A DNA stretch of 64,000 nucleotides from Brachypterus glaber (lineage: Eukaryota > Arthropoda > Insecta > Coleoptera > Kateretidae): contig OY294052.1 in NCBI GenBank assembly GCA_958510825.1, positions 9,879,816-9,943,815 on the forward strand. The letters run 5' to 3'. Positions within the stretch are counted from its first letter, which is position 1. Every line of letters starts with the position of its first letter. Both the position numbers and the translations under genes were made by a program. The notes below the pieces were generated by a model, which was not told the DNA's origin, did no database searches, and saw only the letters and a list, made by a program, of their open reading frames with translations. Below, piece after piece: positions 1 through 10,572 of the stretch.

Positions 1-532
1 GCATTCTTACATGTTTTTTATGCTATTATTCTTAAAGAATACTGACAAGCTAACAGCTAACAAAAATTTAATAATACATTACTAATAACTATAATTTTTT
101 AATCCAATGAATTGGATGGTTGAAAACTGGATACAAATGAAAGCTAAAATATAATTCTCCTAACTTATTTACAAAAATCAACATGTTTAATATTTATTAT
201 TACATATTAACAACCACATATATAAAGTGCCAAGAATTTTACCCTGAGATGAGCCTGGTAAACGTTCTCGTAAAAACATAATTTATATAAAAATTTATAA
301 TATTGGCAATCTACTTAAGTAAATTTTTGCTGGATACCATAGCTAGATAATGAACAATTGTAAAAAAAAAAGAATTCTCTCAGTTTGGATTGGTTATTCT
401 GATATTTCTAATTTCTTTTATCAGTTTCCTTCCGAACTTTAGAACTTTTTTTAGAAATCCCACAGCATGATTCCGAAGAAAATATTGGTTTCCTAGGAAG
501 AAGGTTAGCTTTTTCATTTCTGATCCATATAC
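1..532. other. AT-rich sequence, no gene seen
   Basis: No open frame with protein-like composition and no clear repeat is visible. The stretch ends where a fold-back element begins. Confidence 0.6.
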
Positions 533-1632
533 TTACAGGGTGCCCGTTTTTTGACCTCAAGCATGGGTATCTCGGTTATTATGAGAGATACAATATCGAA
601 TAAATTAGAAAAAAGTGGCGCATTATGCTGATCAATAATCTGAAAGAAAATCTGACCTGTCATTTTTTGTTTTTTAATTATCGCAAAAAAAAAATAAAAA
701 TCTCGAGTTTCTATTTCATTTTTTTGAGCGATAACCGACAAAGCTAGACGTTTTTAACTGAAACATTGTTATATTAAGCTACTTTTTTGCAAGGAATCTA
801 AATCTGTTATTATATTTTCCATGGCATTTTAGATGCAAGAGTTACAACTATTAACTTCGTTTCTTCTTATAGCACTATTTTGGATTTTTACATTTTTTGA
901 ATACAGTTTTCTTTCTGATTACGATAATGTATCACAAGGGATGCTCAAGTTTTATATTTTAAGCGAAATTAAAAAAAAAATCATTTTTGCGCAAAGTGCT
1001 TTTGAAACAAGAAACCAATTAAATTAAGGGAGGTTAAGTTTGAAACTGTAAATAGTGTCAATGTGACATTGCCGCCTACGCGCATGCGTGCGTTCGGCAT
1101 TTAGATCTACAATTAGCCTCATATTGTGATAATCTAAATGCCAAGCTCACGCATGCACCGTTTCAAACCCAACCTTCTTTAATCTAATTGCTTCGTTGTT
1201 TGCAAAGCAATCTGCGCCAAAATGATATTTTTTTTAATTTCGCTAGGTAAGACTTGATTCGTATCACACGAGATGATCAAGCAGAAAAAAAAACTGTATT
1301 TAAAAATGTAAAATTCCAAAATGGTGTCCGTAAGAGAAAACGAAGTAAGGTGTTATAACTCTTGCATCTAAAATGTCATGGAAAATATGATAACAGATTT
1401 AGATTCCCTGCGTTTAAATTTGTCGGTTTTCGCTCAAAAAAATAAAAACGAAAATAAGGATTTTTAGTTTTTTGCAATAATTAAAAATCAAAAAATGATA
1501 GGCCAAATTTTCTTTCAGGTTATTGATCAGCATAAAAATGCGCAACTTTTTTTTTTCTAATTTAACTGATCTTGTATCTCTTATAATAACCGAGATACCC
1601 ACGCTTGAGGTCGAAAAACGGGCACCCTGTAT
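533..1632. mobile_element. 1.1-kb fold-back element with CAGGGTGCCCG ends
   Basis: The two halves are inverted copies of each other over roughly 500 bp each. The left end reads TACAGGGTGCCCG and the right end CGGGCACCCTGTA. Inside, GATGCAAGAGTTACAAC (about 832) is mirrored by GTTATAACTCTTGCATC (about 1355). The arms meet at a short loop near 1106-1130 between GGCATTTAGAT and ATCTAAATGCC. A TA lies at both ends, as expected for a Tc1/mariner-type target duplication. It has no transposase frame, so it is non-autonomous. The short open frames inside it (514-741, 833-1027, 1414-1602) are by-products of the palindrome. Confidence 0.85.
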
Positions 1633-2330
1633 AGGTTATGTTTGAGACGAAACTTTTTAGTAAGATTTTTATTAAAAAGAGTATAGAATCGTTAAATGAA
1701 TTCTACTTAAAATTCTTACATATAAGTTTCTTGCATCCAAAAAAATACTAAAATAATTTTTATATTAAAATTTCAATAGTTTGTCTAAACAGGAAGCGAA
1801 ATCGATTTAATTATGTGTAAATGTAGCTGTATTATATCCATAAAATGAAAACGAGCACATATTTATTAGACTTGAATAAACCCAATGTAATTCCCATTCT
1901 AGAAAATAACATCTCTTTGACAAAGTTTGGAAAACAAAATAGATCAACTCATAAAAAAGGAACGAACAACGGAAAAATGATAATTTATTATCGGCATATT
2001 GCCTAAATCATGACAGTTTTGTTGGAAAATCATAGAAGCGTAAATAAAAGTTTTTCAACACACTTATAAAACCGACTGAGTTACTAATATAATAAATCAT
2101 TGGTATAAGTGTGTATGGTTTAATAGGGAGAAGAGCCATTAGCTGGTACTTACGGAGTCCCCATTTAAGGGCTAAATCCATTCAGAATCGCAACTAGCAT
2201 GGAATTAACCAATATGTTTGCAGTTATTAGGGTTATTCGCAAGGGTCGTTCGTAAGATGAACTTTTATTTAGTATCAAAAACAAACTAACGACTTTTGTG
2301 TCCTTTTGATTTTTTTTAATGCCAATGCTC
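1633..2330. other. Intergenic sequence, nothing recognised
   Basis: Mixed AT-rich sequence with no recognisable gene or repeat. Confidence 0.5.
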
Positions 2331-4615
2331 TGAAAACAATGTGCCTTGCACTGAAAGAAATTACATTAAAAAGGTGTAAACAAATACACTCTATAAATGT
2401 GTAAATTTTACACCTTTATATAAATGTACATCAACATTGATGTGACACTACACAGGTGAGGTGATTTTGACCTAGAGTGTGTATTTTTACATCCATACCT
2501 TCTGCAGCAATACACTCGGAGCTCAAGAAAGTGTATTTTTATAAACATACCTTTAGCAACAATACACCCGAAGTGTAAAAATCACACTTCTGATTTACAA
2601 GCCCGCCAATCGCGGGCGTTAAGCTAGTTACGTGAGTCGAGTCTGGTGGCTGTCGACCATTATAATTGTTTACGTTTGTAAGAGCGTACGTATAATTTTG
2701 TGTGTGCTACATTTTTCAAAGAAATAATTGGTAAGTGTTGATTAAAAGTAAATATTTAAAAAGTGTGATTACAATATCCTTAAAACATACATTTTATAAT
2801 ATTTTACTTATTTAGGCGGTAACACCGGCCTGCAAATTTTGAGTTGTTTGTGTATGTTTTCTGTTTCTATTTTATATTGGTACTTTTTGTAGCGCTGATT
2901 ACGAATATACGTTTTATTTTTCTGTTGCGTAGTTTTTCTATAAAACACTATTCATAAATAGAAAAATAACAAAATGGTTATTCTATTTTTTTTCAATAAA
3001 TTGAAGGGTTTTAGGTAAAAAGTTTATTTACGCGTTGGTGTAATCTTAACAAACTGGATGTAAAAATATAATACACACCGCATTTATAGTAACACTTGGA
3101 GTGTAAATTCACATCAGCAGCAGCTGCAAGTAAATTACCCATGCACGTGGATGTAAAAATTTATCTCAGTGTGTTGTGGTTTAAGAGGCTTTAAGTCAAA
3201 CTGAAAGTGGCACTTAAAAAAAAAGATAATTAAAAGGTAGATGCCCTACTTAAAATTAAATAGATTAACTATAAAGTCTTCCAAAATACTTGAGCTGAGG
3301 TAAAACTGAAGGAAAACTGGACGTCTGTAAGCGGGTAGCAGTGCTGTCCAGGACAAAGTTGCGGAACATTGAGCCAAATTACAAGGATCCTTACATTGTT
3401 GGTGCTTTAAGCCCCTCGCAAAAATGGTGATAAGAAATTATCAACTATGCTCAAGATGTTAAAGGGATGAGGAAACTTTAACCCACTTCATAGGGCGCTA
3501 TGAGGCGCCAAGTAGGCTGAAAAACAATGTGCCTTGTTGTGATTTAAGAGGCTTTAAGTCAAACTGAAAGTGGCACTTAAAAAAAAATATAATTAAAAGG
3601 CAGATGCCCTACTTAAAATTAAATAGATTAACTATAAAGTCTTCCAAAATACTTGAGCTGAGGTAAAACTGAAGGAAAACTGGACGTCTGTAAACGGGTA
3701 GCAGTGCTGTCTAGGACAAAGTTGCGGAACATTGAGCCTAATTATAAGGATCCTAACATTGTTGGTGCTTTAAGCACCTCACAAAAATGGGGATAAGAAA
3801 TTATCAAGTATGCTCAAGATGTTAAAGGGATGAGGAAACTTTAACCCACTTCATAGGGCGCTATGAGGCGCCTAGTAGGCTCAAAAACAATGTGCCTCGT
3901 TGTGATTTAAGAGGCTTTAAGTCAAACTGAAAGTGGCACTTAAAAAAATATATAATTAAAAGGTAGATGCCCTACTTAAAATTAAATAGATTAACTATAA
4001 AGTCTTCCAAAATACTTGAGCTGAGGTAAAACTGAAGGAAAACTGGACGTCTGTAAGCGGGTAGCAGTGCTGTCTAGGACAAAGTTGCGGAACATTGAGC
4101 CTAATTATAAGGATCCTAACATTTTTGGTTCTTTAAGCCCCTCAAAAAAATGGGGATAAGAAATTATCAACTATGCCCAAGATGTTAAAGGGATGAGGAA
4201 ACTTTAACCCACTTCATAGGGCGCTATGAGGCGCCAAGTAGGCTGATAAACAATGTGCCTTGTTGTGATTTAAGAGGCTTTAAGTCAAACTGAAAGTGGC
4301 ACTTAAAAAAATATATAATTAAAAGGTAGATGCCCTACTTAAAATTAAATAGATTAACTATAAAGTCTTCCAAAATACTTGAGCTGAGGTAAAACTGAAG
4401 TAAAACTGGACGTCTGTAAGCGGGAAGCAGTGCTGTCTAGGACAAAGTTGCGGAACATTGAGCCTAATTATAAGGATCCTAACATTGTTGGTGCTTTAAG
4501 CACCTCACAAAAATGGGGATAAGAAATTATCAACTATGCTCAAGATGTTAAAGGGATGTGGAAACTTTAAACCACTTCATAGGTCGCTATGAGGCGCCAA
4601 GTAGGCTGAGGAGCA
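2331..4615 (+). repeat. 362-bp tandem array derived from a non-LTR retrotransposon 3' end
   Basis: Four units with a period of 362-363 bp begin at about 3181, 3543, 3906 and 4269 (anchor TTAAGAGGCT). The end of a further unit lies at 2331-2348, before the TIR element inserted at 2349. Each unit contains a frame that reads roughly LCSRC, a stop, then RDEETLTHFIGRYEAPSR. That layout (C-x2-C, acidic ET.TH, conserved basic tail) resembles the cysteine/histidine motif after RNase H in retrotransposons of the I/Jockey/R1 type. The units differ at only a few positions, so amplification is fairly recent or homogenised. Confidence 0.8.
2349..3171. mobile_element. TIR element with CACTGA ends, copy 1
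   Basis: It begins CACTGAAAGAAATTACAT and ends ATGTAAAAATTTATCTCAGTG, an imperfect terminal inverted repeat of about 20 bp. A second copy of about 800 bp lies at 63168-63972, so the ends are supported independently. It interrupts the first unit of the 362-bp tandem array: CCTTG before it and TGTTGTGG after it, against uninterrupted CCTTGTTGTG in later units, which implies a 2-bp TG duplication. There is no transposase frame. The interior is rich in GTGTAAA/TTTACAC motifs. Confidence 0.85.
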
Positions 4616-4711
4616 GCAACACTCCCAAGAGAAGAGTACACCTCCCTTGATTGGCAAGATGTGCTAGCTTTCACTAGAAAATTAATTAGATTTTGCAGAG
4701 AGAAGAGTAGT
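4470..4711 (+). pseudogene. Retrotransposon RNase H tail relic
   Basis: In the last tandem unit the frame continues beyond the array into non-repeated sequence, reading roughly RLRSSNTPKRRVHLP and then several stops. This looks like the C-terminal end of a non-LTR retrotransposon ORF2 with stop codons (for example TAA straight after the CSRC motif). It is probably the parent sequence from which the tandem units were copied. No full reverse transcriptase is present. The clade is uncertain. Confidence 0.5.
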
Positions 4712-5706
4712 CAGACTGGTTACTGTGACTAGTGGATACTTATCCTTTGAATTTGCATGTAATACTAAAAGTACCCTGTGATACAAAAATTACTCAAAAG
4801 TGGCATATGACGTATGTTATAAAAATGTAGCGTCTAAACGATTTTTTTAAATCTTTTTCAAAACTAGTATGTAGAAAGCAATTAGTTCTTCGTAAAAACG
4901 TTTGTATATGCACACAAAAAATGTTCCAAGATTTTTCTCTAGACCAACACTATTCGGGGGATCTCGTTACGATTGTCACCACTTTCTCACTCGATGGCAG
5001 TGGGAATCGCATTAAACTAATCACATTTGCATTGCCTCCTTGGTCACTGATAATAACTGCTATATTTAAATTGCCTAAATAAGGGTATAATTTAATTGGG
5101 ATTTGTTCTTGCCGGTTTGTTAATTTTTACATATTCAACTACGCAAATAAGAGGAATTAAGGATTTGAAAATAACGAACTTATGTTTTTAATTGGTTGTT
5201 TTTTGTTTGACTCGCTAACTGCTAGGCAAAATATACCTATTGAGCGATTGAAAAATAAGAACAAATTAACTATTCGGTTAAAAAATTGAGAATATGATGG
5301 TTAAGCGCGCAAATGTGCAAAAATTGACAATATACAAGCTTGAAGCTGTCATTCCGTTAGGAAAATCTTTAGTAATTACATAGTGTCTTTGTAAGTGATG
5401 CGATAGAGGCTATGGCTTTGTTTAAGATTATGTACAGGCGACATTAAAATCGGCGTTGCCATTTAAGAGCTACGTTTTCTGTAGCAGAAAACTAGACCTG
5501 TGTATGGCTGGTAGGGTCGCATCTCTGCGATCGCTGGCTATTGCAGAATACGAATGCTTGCTTGCCCTATCGACACGAAGAAGTGTGACTCTGGAGTAAT
5601 GTCACACATAATTTATCAAATTGAATGTGTGGGGATGAGGACAGTTAAAACACTTAAAAAAATACTGTTAGTTATTAATTAAGTTAAAATTGCAAAATAA
5701 CAACAA
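4712..5706. other. Non-repetitive intergenic stretch with a more complex core
   Basis: No gene is seen. Positions 4935-5130 are less AT-rich and include an exact octamer-type POU motif ATTTGCAT (5025-5032). The rest shows nothing recognisable. Confidence 0.4.
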
Positions 5707-5903
5707 GGCAAATCCATGGCAACTGTCGTTACAGCGGCAGAAAAAATGGCACTTTCTTTACTATAATTTAGTATATTATTATTTTTTAACAAACAATCTT
5801 TAATAATAATATATAACAAACAATCTTTAATAATAATATATTAAAATATTTAAAAGAGTCATTTTTTTCTGCGGCTGTAACGTCAGTTACCATGGATTTA
5901 CCC
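5707..5903. mobile_element. 197-bp MITE with about 45-bp TIRs
   Basis: The left arm GGCAAATCCATGGCAACTG is mirrored on the right by CAGTTACCATGGATTTACCC, and the pairing continues through CAGCGGCAGAAAAAA / TTTTTTCTGCGGCTG. The centre holds two tandem copies of a unit of about 29 bp (AACAAACAATCTTTAATAA). Confidence 0.8.
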
Positions 5904-6495
5904 AACATATGAAAACCAATAACTTCTAATCATGGTTTACAATTAAAATATACAGATCAAGTTGACAGTATCAGTGAAAATTCCAACCTGAAATAGTCAA
6001 CGAAAAACTGTTCAGTTTTTAGCAATAATTATATCTATTTGCTCCATTTTTAACTAAAGATGTTTAAGAATAATTCAAAAATGTATTAATAATTTTTTTT
6101 CTATTTTGCGACTCTTATAAGTTCATAATCACACGCATTTTGCGTGTTCCTATAGGCCCATAAGAGGTCTGTACTTTTTGTTCTTTTGGGTTGGCAACAG
6201 ACCTGGCCTATCGCTTGACGTTTTCCGTGCAAATGTCAATGTCGCTTTAAAGTGGAATTTTCTACAAAATTTTGTGTTTAGGTTATTTTTACCATGCTAA
6301 AATTGTGGCTTGGTTAATTGCAGTAAAAAAGAGAAGAGATGACTATAAAATATATCAAAATATCATTTCTTCTTAGAATTTTAAACATGGTGTAAACTGT
6401 AATGCCAATCCAAAACAAAAATCCCTAAATCAGTCATCAATTTAAACGTAAGTTTTTTTAAATTTTAGAGCAAAATAGAAAAAAATGTATAAAGC

Positions 6496-6599
6496 ACTCG
6501 TTTCATAACACGTTTTTAGCGCACTAATACTTTAGCCGCAAGCGGCTCGTTTTCTAAACTTGTACTCGTGCGCTAAAAACGTATGTTATAAAACTAGTA
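6496..6599. mobile_element. 104-bp palindromic MITE
   Basis: The left arm ACTCGTTTCATAACACGTTT and following TTAGCGCAC are mirrored by GTGCGCTAAAAACG and ATAAAACTAGT on the right. It could fold into one long hairpin. Confidence 0.65.
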
Positions 6600-6984
6600 C
6601 TTTAATATACTAACTCTTTTATTATGGCTAAAAAAGATTTAAACTACATCATTTAATGTTGTAAAAATATATTATTTTTAAAAAGTTTCAGCGATGTAGT
6701 AGAAAAAGCGCATTTTTTGAATTTGAACGCAATTTTCTGAAGGGTGTATTGTAGAATATCTAATATGATTAAAGCAATGAGTCGAAATGAAGCTAATGCT
6801 TTATTTATTCGCAGTAGTAAAATAGAAAAACCGGACTTCCTGCATCGTTAGCATACACAGCACAGTGGGATAGAATCATATCGTTGCGTTCAAAATTAAT
6901 TTCTACTTAACTAGTAAAGCTAGAACCAATATATAAACAAAATTAATAAGGCTTTATTGGTATAGTGTCTATTGGTTGAAATTT

Positions 6985-7466
6985 CGGTTTCGGTTTTCAA
7001 CAATTTACTATCAAATTTTTCGTCCTCGAAGCGTGAAATTTCACCTTCAAATGATTTTTTTCTCGAAAACGATTAATCCTAGTATTACAATAAGGGTACC
7101 TTTTTATGTATTTTGACCTGAGGAATCATATTCCAAAAATAAAATTAAAAAAAGGTACTAAGAAAAAAGTTTGGGACAAAAAACTAATAAGACCCCCCCG
7201 TTTCGCACACCCCTGGTTAAAATAAGTACATCAAAGTAACGTACGAAGATGCGCCTTATTAAGATTAGTTCACGTGCAAACCCTCGTTGCTATATCTCAA
7301 AGAGTTCCTGAGTTATTAAATAAAATCCGAATTTTTTAGCCACTTTCAAAGGAGCTTAGTTCCCTTACGACGCATTCTTAGACATGTTTATAGGAACTTT
7401 TTGTCATATTTTCTGATGTAGAATCACCCTTTAAAATTTCGGACCCTATTTCAAATACACCGTGTA
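6985..7466 (+). mobile_element. Solo arm of the CAGGGTG/CACGGTG fold-back family
   Basis: It matches the right arm of the complete element at 61068-62341 over its length, including TTTCGTCCTCGAAGCGTG, the CCCCCCGTTTCGCACACCCC block, and the end AATACACCGTGTA at 7466. Only one arm is present, so this is a truncated copy. Confidence 0.8.
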
Positions 7467-10289
7467 TACTCTCAAACTGATAGACAAAAATTGTAACGTA
7501 TGATTTTGTAAGAAATTTAAAATGTTCAATTTAGCAAAAAATAATTGTTTTTTTTTGTCCTTTGCCCCACCTGATCAGCAACACAATCTACAAAGGTCCT
7601 TTATCTTTTGGTGAAAGATTTATATGCAAACACAGACAGATAGACAGACCAGTTTATTAAGCATAAACTAAGCTTTAATTGAAGTTAAAAGTCGACTATT
7701 TAACTCCAATGGTTGCTTTGAAATCGCGATTTACACTAAGCAAATTTTATGAAAATATGTAATGTGTTAATGTTTTGATTTCTTTTAAACTTCGACAGTT
7801 ATATCTTTTTCAAAAATTGTCTTATATATAATATAAATCCGGATTATGAAAATTTAATATTTTTTTGTACAAAAACACCATATTAGTTGACCGTGACTTT
7901 GCAAGGTCACCCCACTGTGCAGTCAGATTCAAAATACCCTATTCCCGATTCATCAAACGGCAAACGTTTGCAACGAGCTTTCGAAACTAACATTTCTATT
8001 GTTGTCATCTTATATTTTATCGACGTTTTACAATACTATATAGAGTCGGAATTTCCATACGAATAGCTCTTTTCTACTATGTAAATTCTTTTTTCCAAAT
8101 ATACACTGAAAATGTATCCACCTTTTATAATAGTCGACATGTTTTGTTGGGAAAAGAATTGTATCTTAAAGACTGAATGCCAATGGCGATTGAAAAAAGT
8201 TCTCGTAAAATTTTGACGATTTTAACTGAAATGTGTCTGCTATGCCTACAATAATTCTTATCTTCAACCCTTCATAGCGAATAGTGAGAAAAAACCATTA
8301 CCTTTGTTAATCCCTTAAACTTTTACAATCTTGTGAAATATTATTCTGCATGGAGTAATATAGGTTGCAGTTACAGTGTTTGACAAAATTTTACAAAATA
8401 TTGATACATCAAGTAAACAATAACAAAACCAGGCTAGTTAGTAATATAGTTATCCAGAATAATAACCATAGATGACAATCAAAATAAATCTAACCTCACT
8501 TCCAAAGCCGTAAGTAAAAATTGACAATATTTATTGTAAAAATAACGTCTTTATAATATAAAACCACTTTATAGATGTTTATAATAAATATAGCATGCTA
8601 ATATCATAGTATTAAAATAGCAGAAACAGTAGTATTTACGGAAGTATTATAATAACAATAAAAATATAATATACTCTTTTACGTAAAATGTTTAAAGTAT
8701 TACTAGTTATAAAAAATAAATCTCTTAACTCATATATGTTTACTAGTATTTAATAAGCGACTTATCCCTAGTTGAGCAATTTGATGCCAATGAAATTAAA
8801 TTCTTTGATTTTCCGGTCATAAACATATTAAAAGAACTCCCCCGCTTAAGAAACGGCTTATTACGCCTTATTTAAAACATAATCAAAGAAAATGCGAAAT
8901 TGCGAATCTTACATGAATATGAAACCGTGTATTATTTCCATTTGACAGTGTATTACGTACTACTTTTGTGGACTTTTAATGCCATTCAAACGGGGGATAG
9001 ATTTACATGAAAAGCTTGTGTATGGCTTTTGAATTTAGCTCCTGAGCTTTTTGTGTTTACTCGCCTATGTTTAACAGAGGCCTTCTTATACTATAAAGGA
9101 CCACTATAATAAATTTTCTTACCAGCGGCCTTTGTGATTTATTACGGTAACTCAACTAGGTATATTTCACGAAACCTAATTACAACACAATTAAATTTTA
9201 TAATAATAAGTTACATGCGATAGAATTGTGTTTTTATTTTTTATGGTTGTTATTTACACTTTTTATTATATAATTGCAACGTTTAATTATACAATTAATC
9301 ACTATTTATACAACAAAAGTCCAAAACATACAGTTCTGTCGTTATACTTTAAAAGTGGATGTAATAGAACAGAAGGAAAAAGGAAGGGAAGAGCGGCAGA
9401 CACATAGAATAAGGACATCACGGATATTTTAAAAGATAAAGTAAAGTAATGGAAAGAATAAACACAGATGGGTTCCAAACGAAAATTTGTTAAAACGTAA
9501 ACCATCATATATGGGATATATTAGTAAGTGAAATTGTTGTAACTGGAGCTACTAAGGTGGAAGAACAGGCGGCTGGCAGCTCTTTTTTGTCGACTTGCCT
9601 TAATGCAACTCGATAGAAAATATGTTATCCGCATTAAAACTCGCCCAAAATGCAAATATTCATTGTAACTCTGATTTGTTAAATAAAGACCTTTATTATT
9701 AATATTATAGTTTCTGTCATAAATGTGTATAAATTTATATTTACTGTTTGGAATTAACCTACTACACATTAATAATATTATTGTTAATTATGGTTCGACA
9801 CAATAAACTTTGGGGTCAGCAAATGATCCTTTGTAAAATAAAATTCCATTATTTTCATTTGGTCAGAAGGTATTAAAATGTATATATTGTCAAGTCATCC
9901 AGACTCACACGTCGATATCGTTACGATTGCAAGTCATTATGAAAGACCAGTTGGTTTTTTAGTATTTTTTATCAAGAGTTAATCCACATAATATGGTACA
10001 CAATTTTTTTTTTAAACTAGAATATTAAATGACAATTAAAAAAAAAATGGTGCAGGATAGGATAAAAGCTGATTTAGCCTCAGAACTCATTTATTTCGAT
10101 GGATAACCCTTACCCTCCAGGGTGTCACAATTGTGACTTTACTTCTTTATTTTTTCTTAAATGCAATATTATTAGATCAGAATACTTTTATAGACTTTCT
10201 ATGTATGCAAACAAATATGCAAATTTAATGGAGCTCTCTACAACTAGAATTATGAAACAAAAGACGTCTACCCTATCTCTATCTCATGT
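7467..10289. other. Intergenic, no gene; possible regulatory stretch 8755-9180
   Basis: No protein-like frame is present; short frames such as 9302-9508 and 9521-9769 have no recognisable content. The stretch 8755-9180 is compositionally more complex than its surroundings and has inverted TCF/LEF-type words, CTTTGAT (8803-8809) and ATCAAAG (8882-8888). Its function is a guess. Confidence 0.35.
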
Positions 10290-10381
10290 GTGCTACACTT
10301 TACAGCCAACCAAATAAATACTGTATTTGTTTTTCATACAACAAATACAGTATTTATTTGGTTGGCCGGAAAGTGTAGCAC
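10290..10381. repeat. Near-perfect hairpin, copy 1
   Basis: A stem of about 40 bp: GTGCTACACTTTACAGCCAA pairs with the far end TTGGCCGGAAAGTGTAGCAC, and ACCAAATAAATACTGTATTT is followed by its exact complement across a loop of about 10 nt. A diverged second copy lies 105 bp downstream. It could be a small fold-back MITE or, less likely, a pre-miRNA-like transcript. Confidence 0.75.
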
Positions 10382-10485
10382 TGAGCGGCACGAACGAACA
10401 TAGCTAACGTGAATCTGTAGAATAAGATAATTCTACTAAAATTTAGATAGCGCCAGTAATTTCTTTAATAAAAATATATATAGTT

Positions 10486-10572
10486 ACACTTTTCGCCCGG
10501 CCAAGTAAATATTGTATTTGTTCAACAAAGAACAAATACAGAATTTTTTTGGTTGGGTGGAAGTGGGAGTGT
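10486..10572. repeat. Hairpin, copy 2, diverged
   Basis: It has the same architecture as the hairpin at 10290-10381 (CGCCCGGCCAAGTAAAT / ATTTTTTTGGTTGGGTGG around TGTATTTGTT / AACAAATACA) but with several mismatches and a different loop. Confidence 0.65.
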
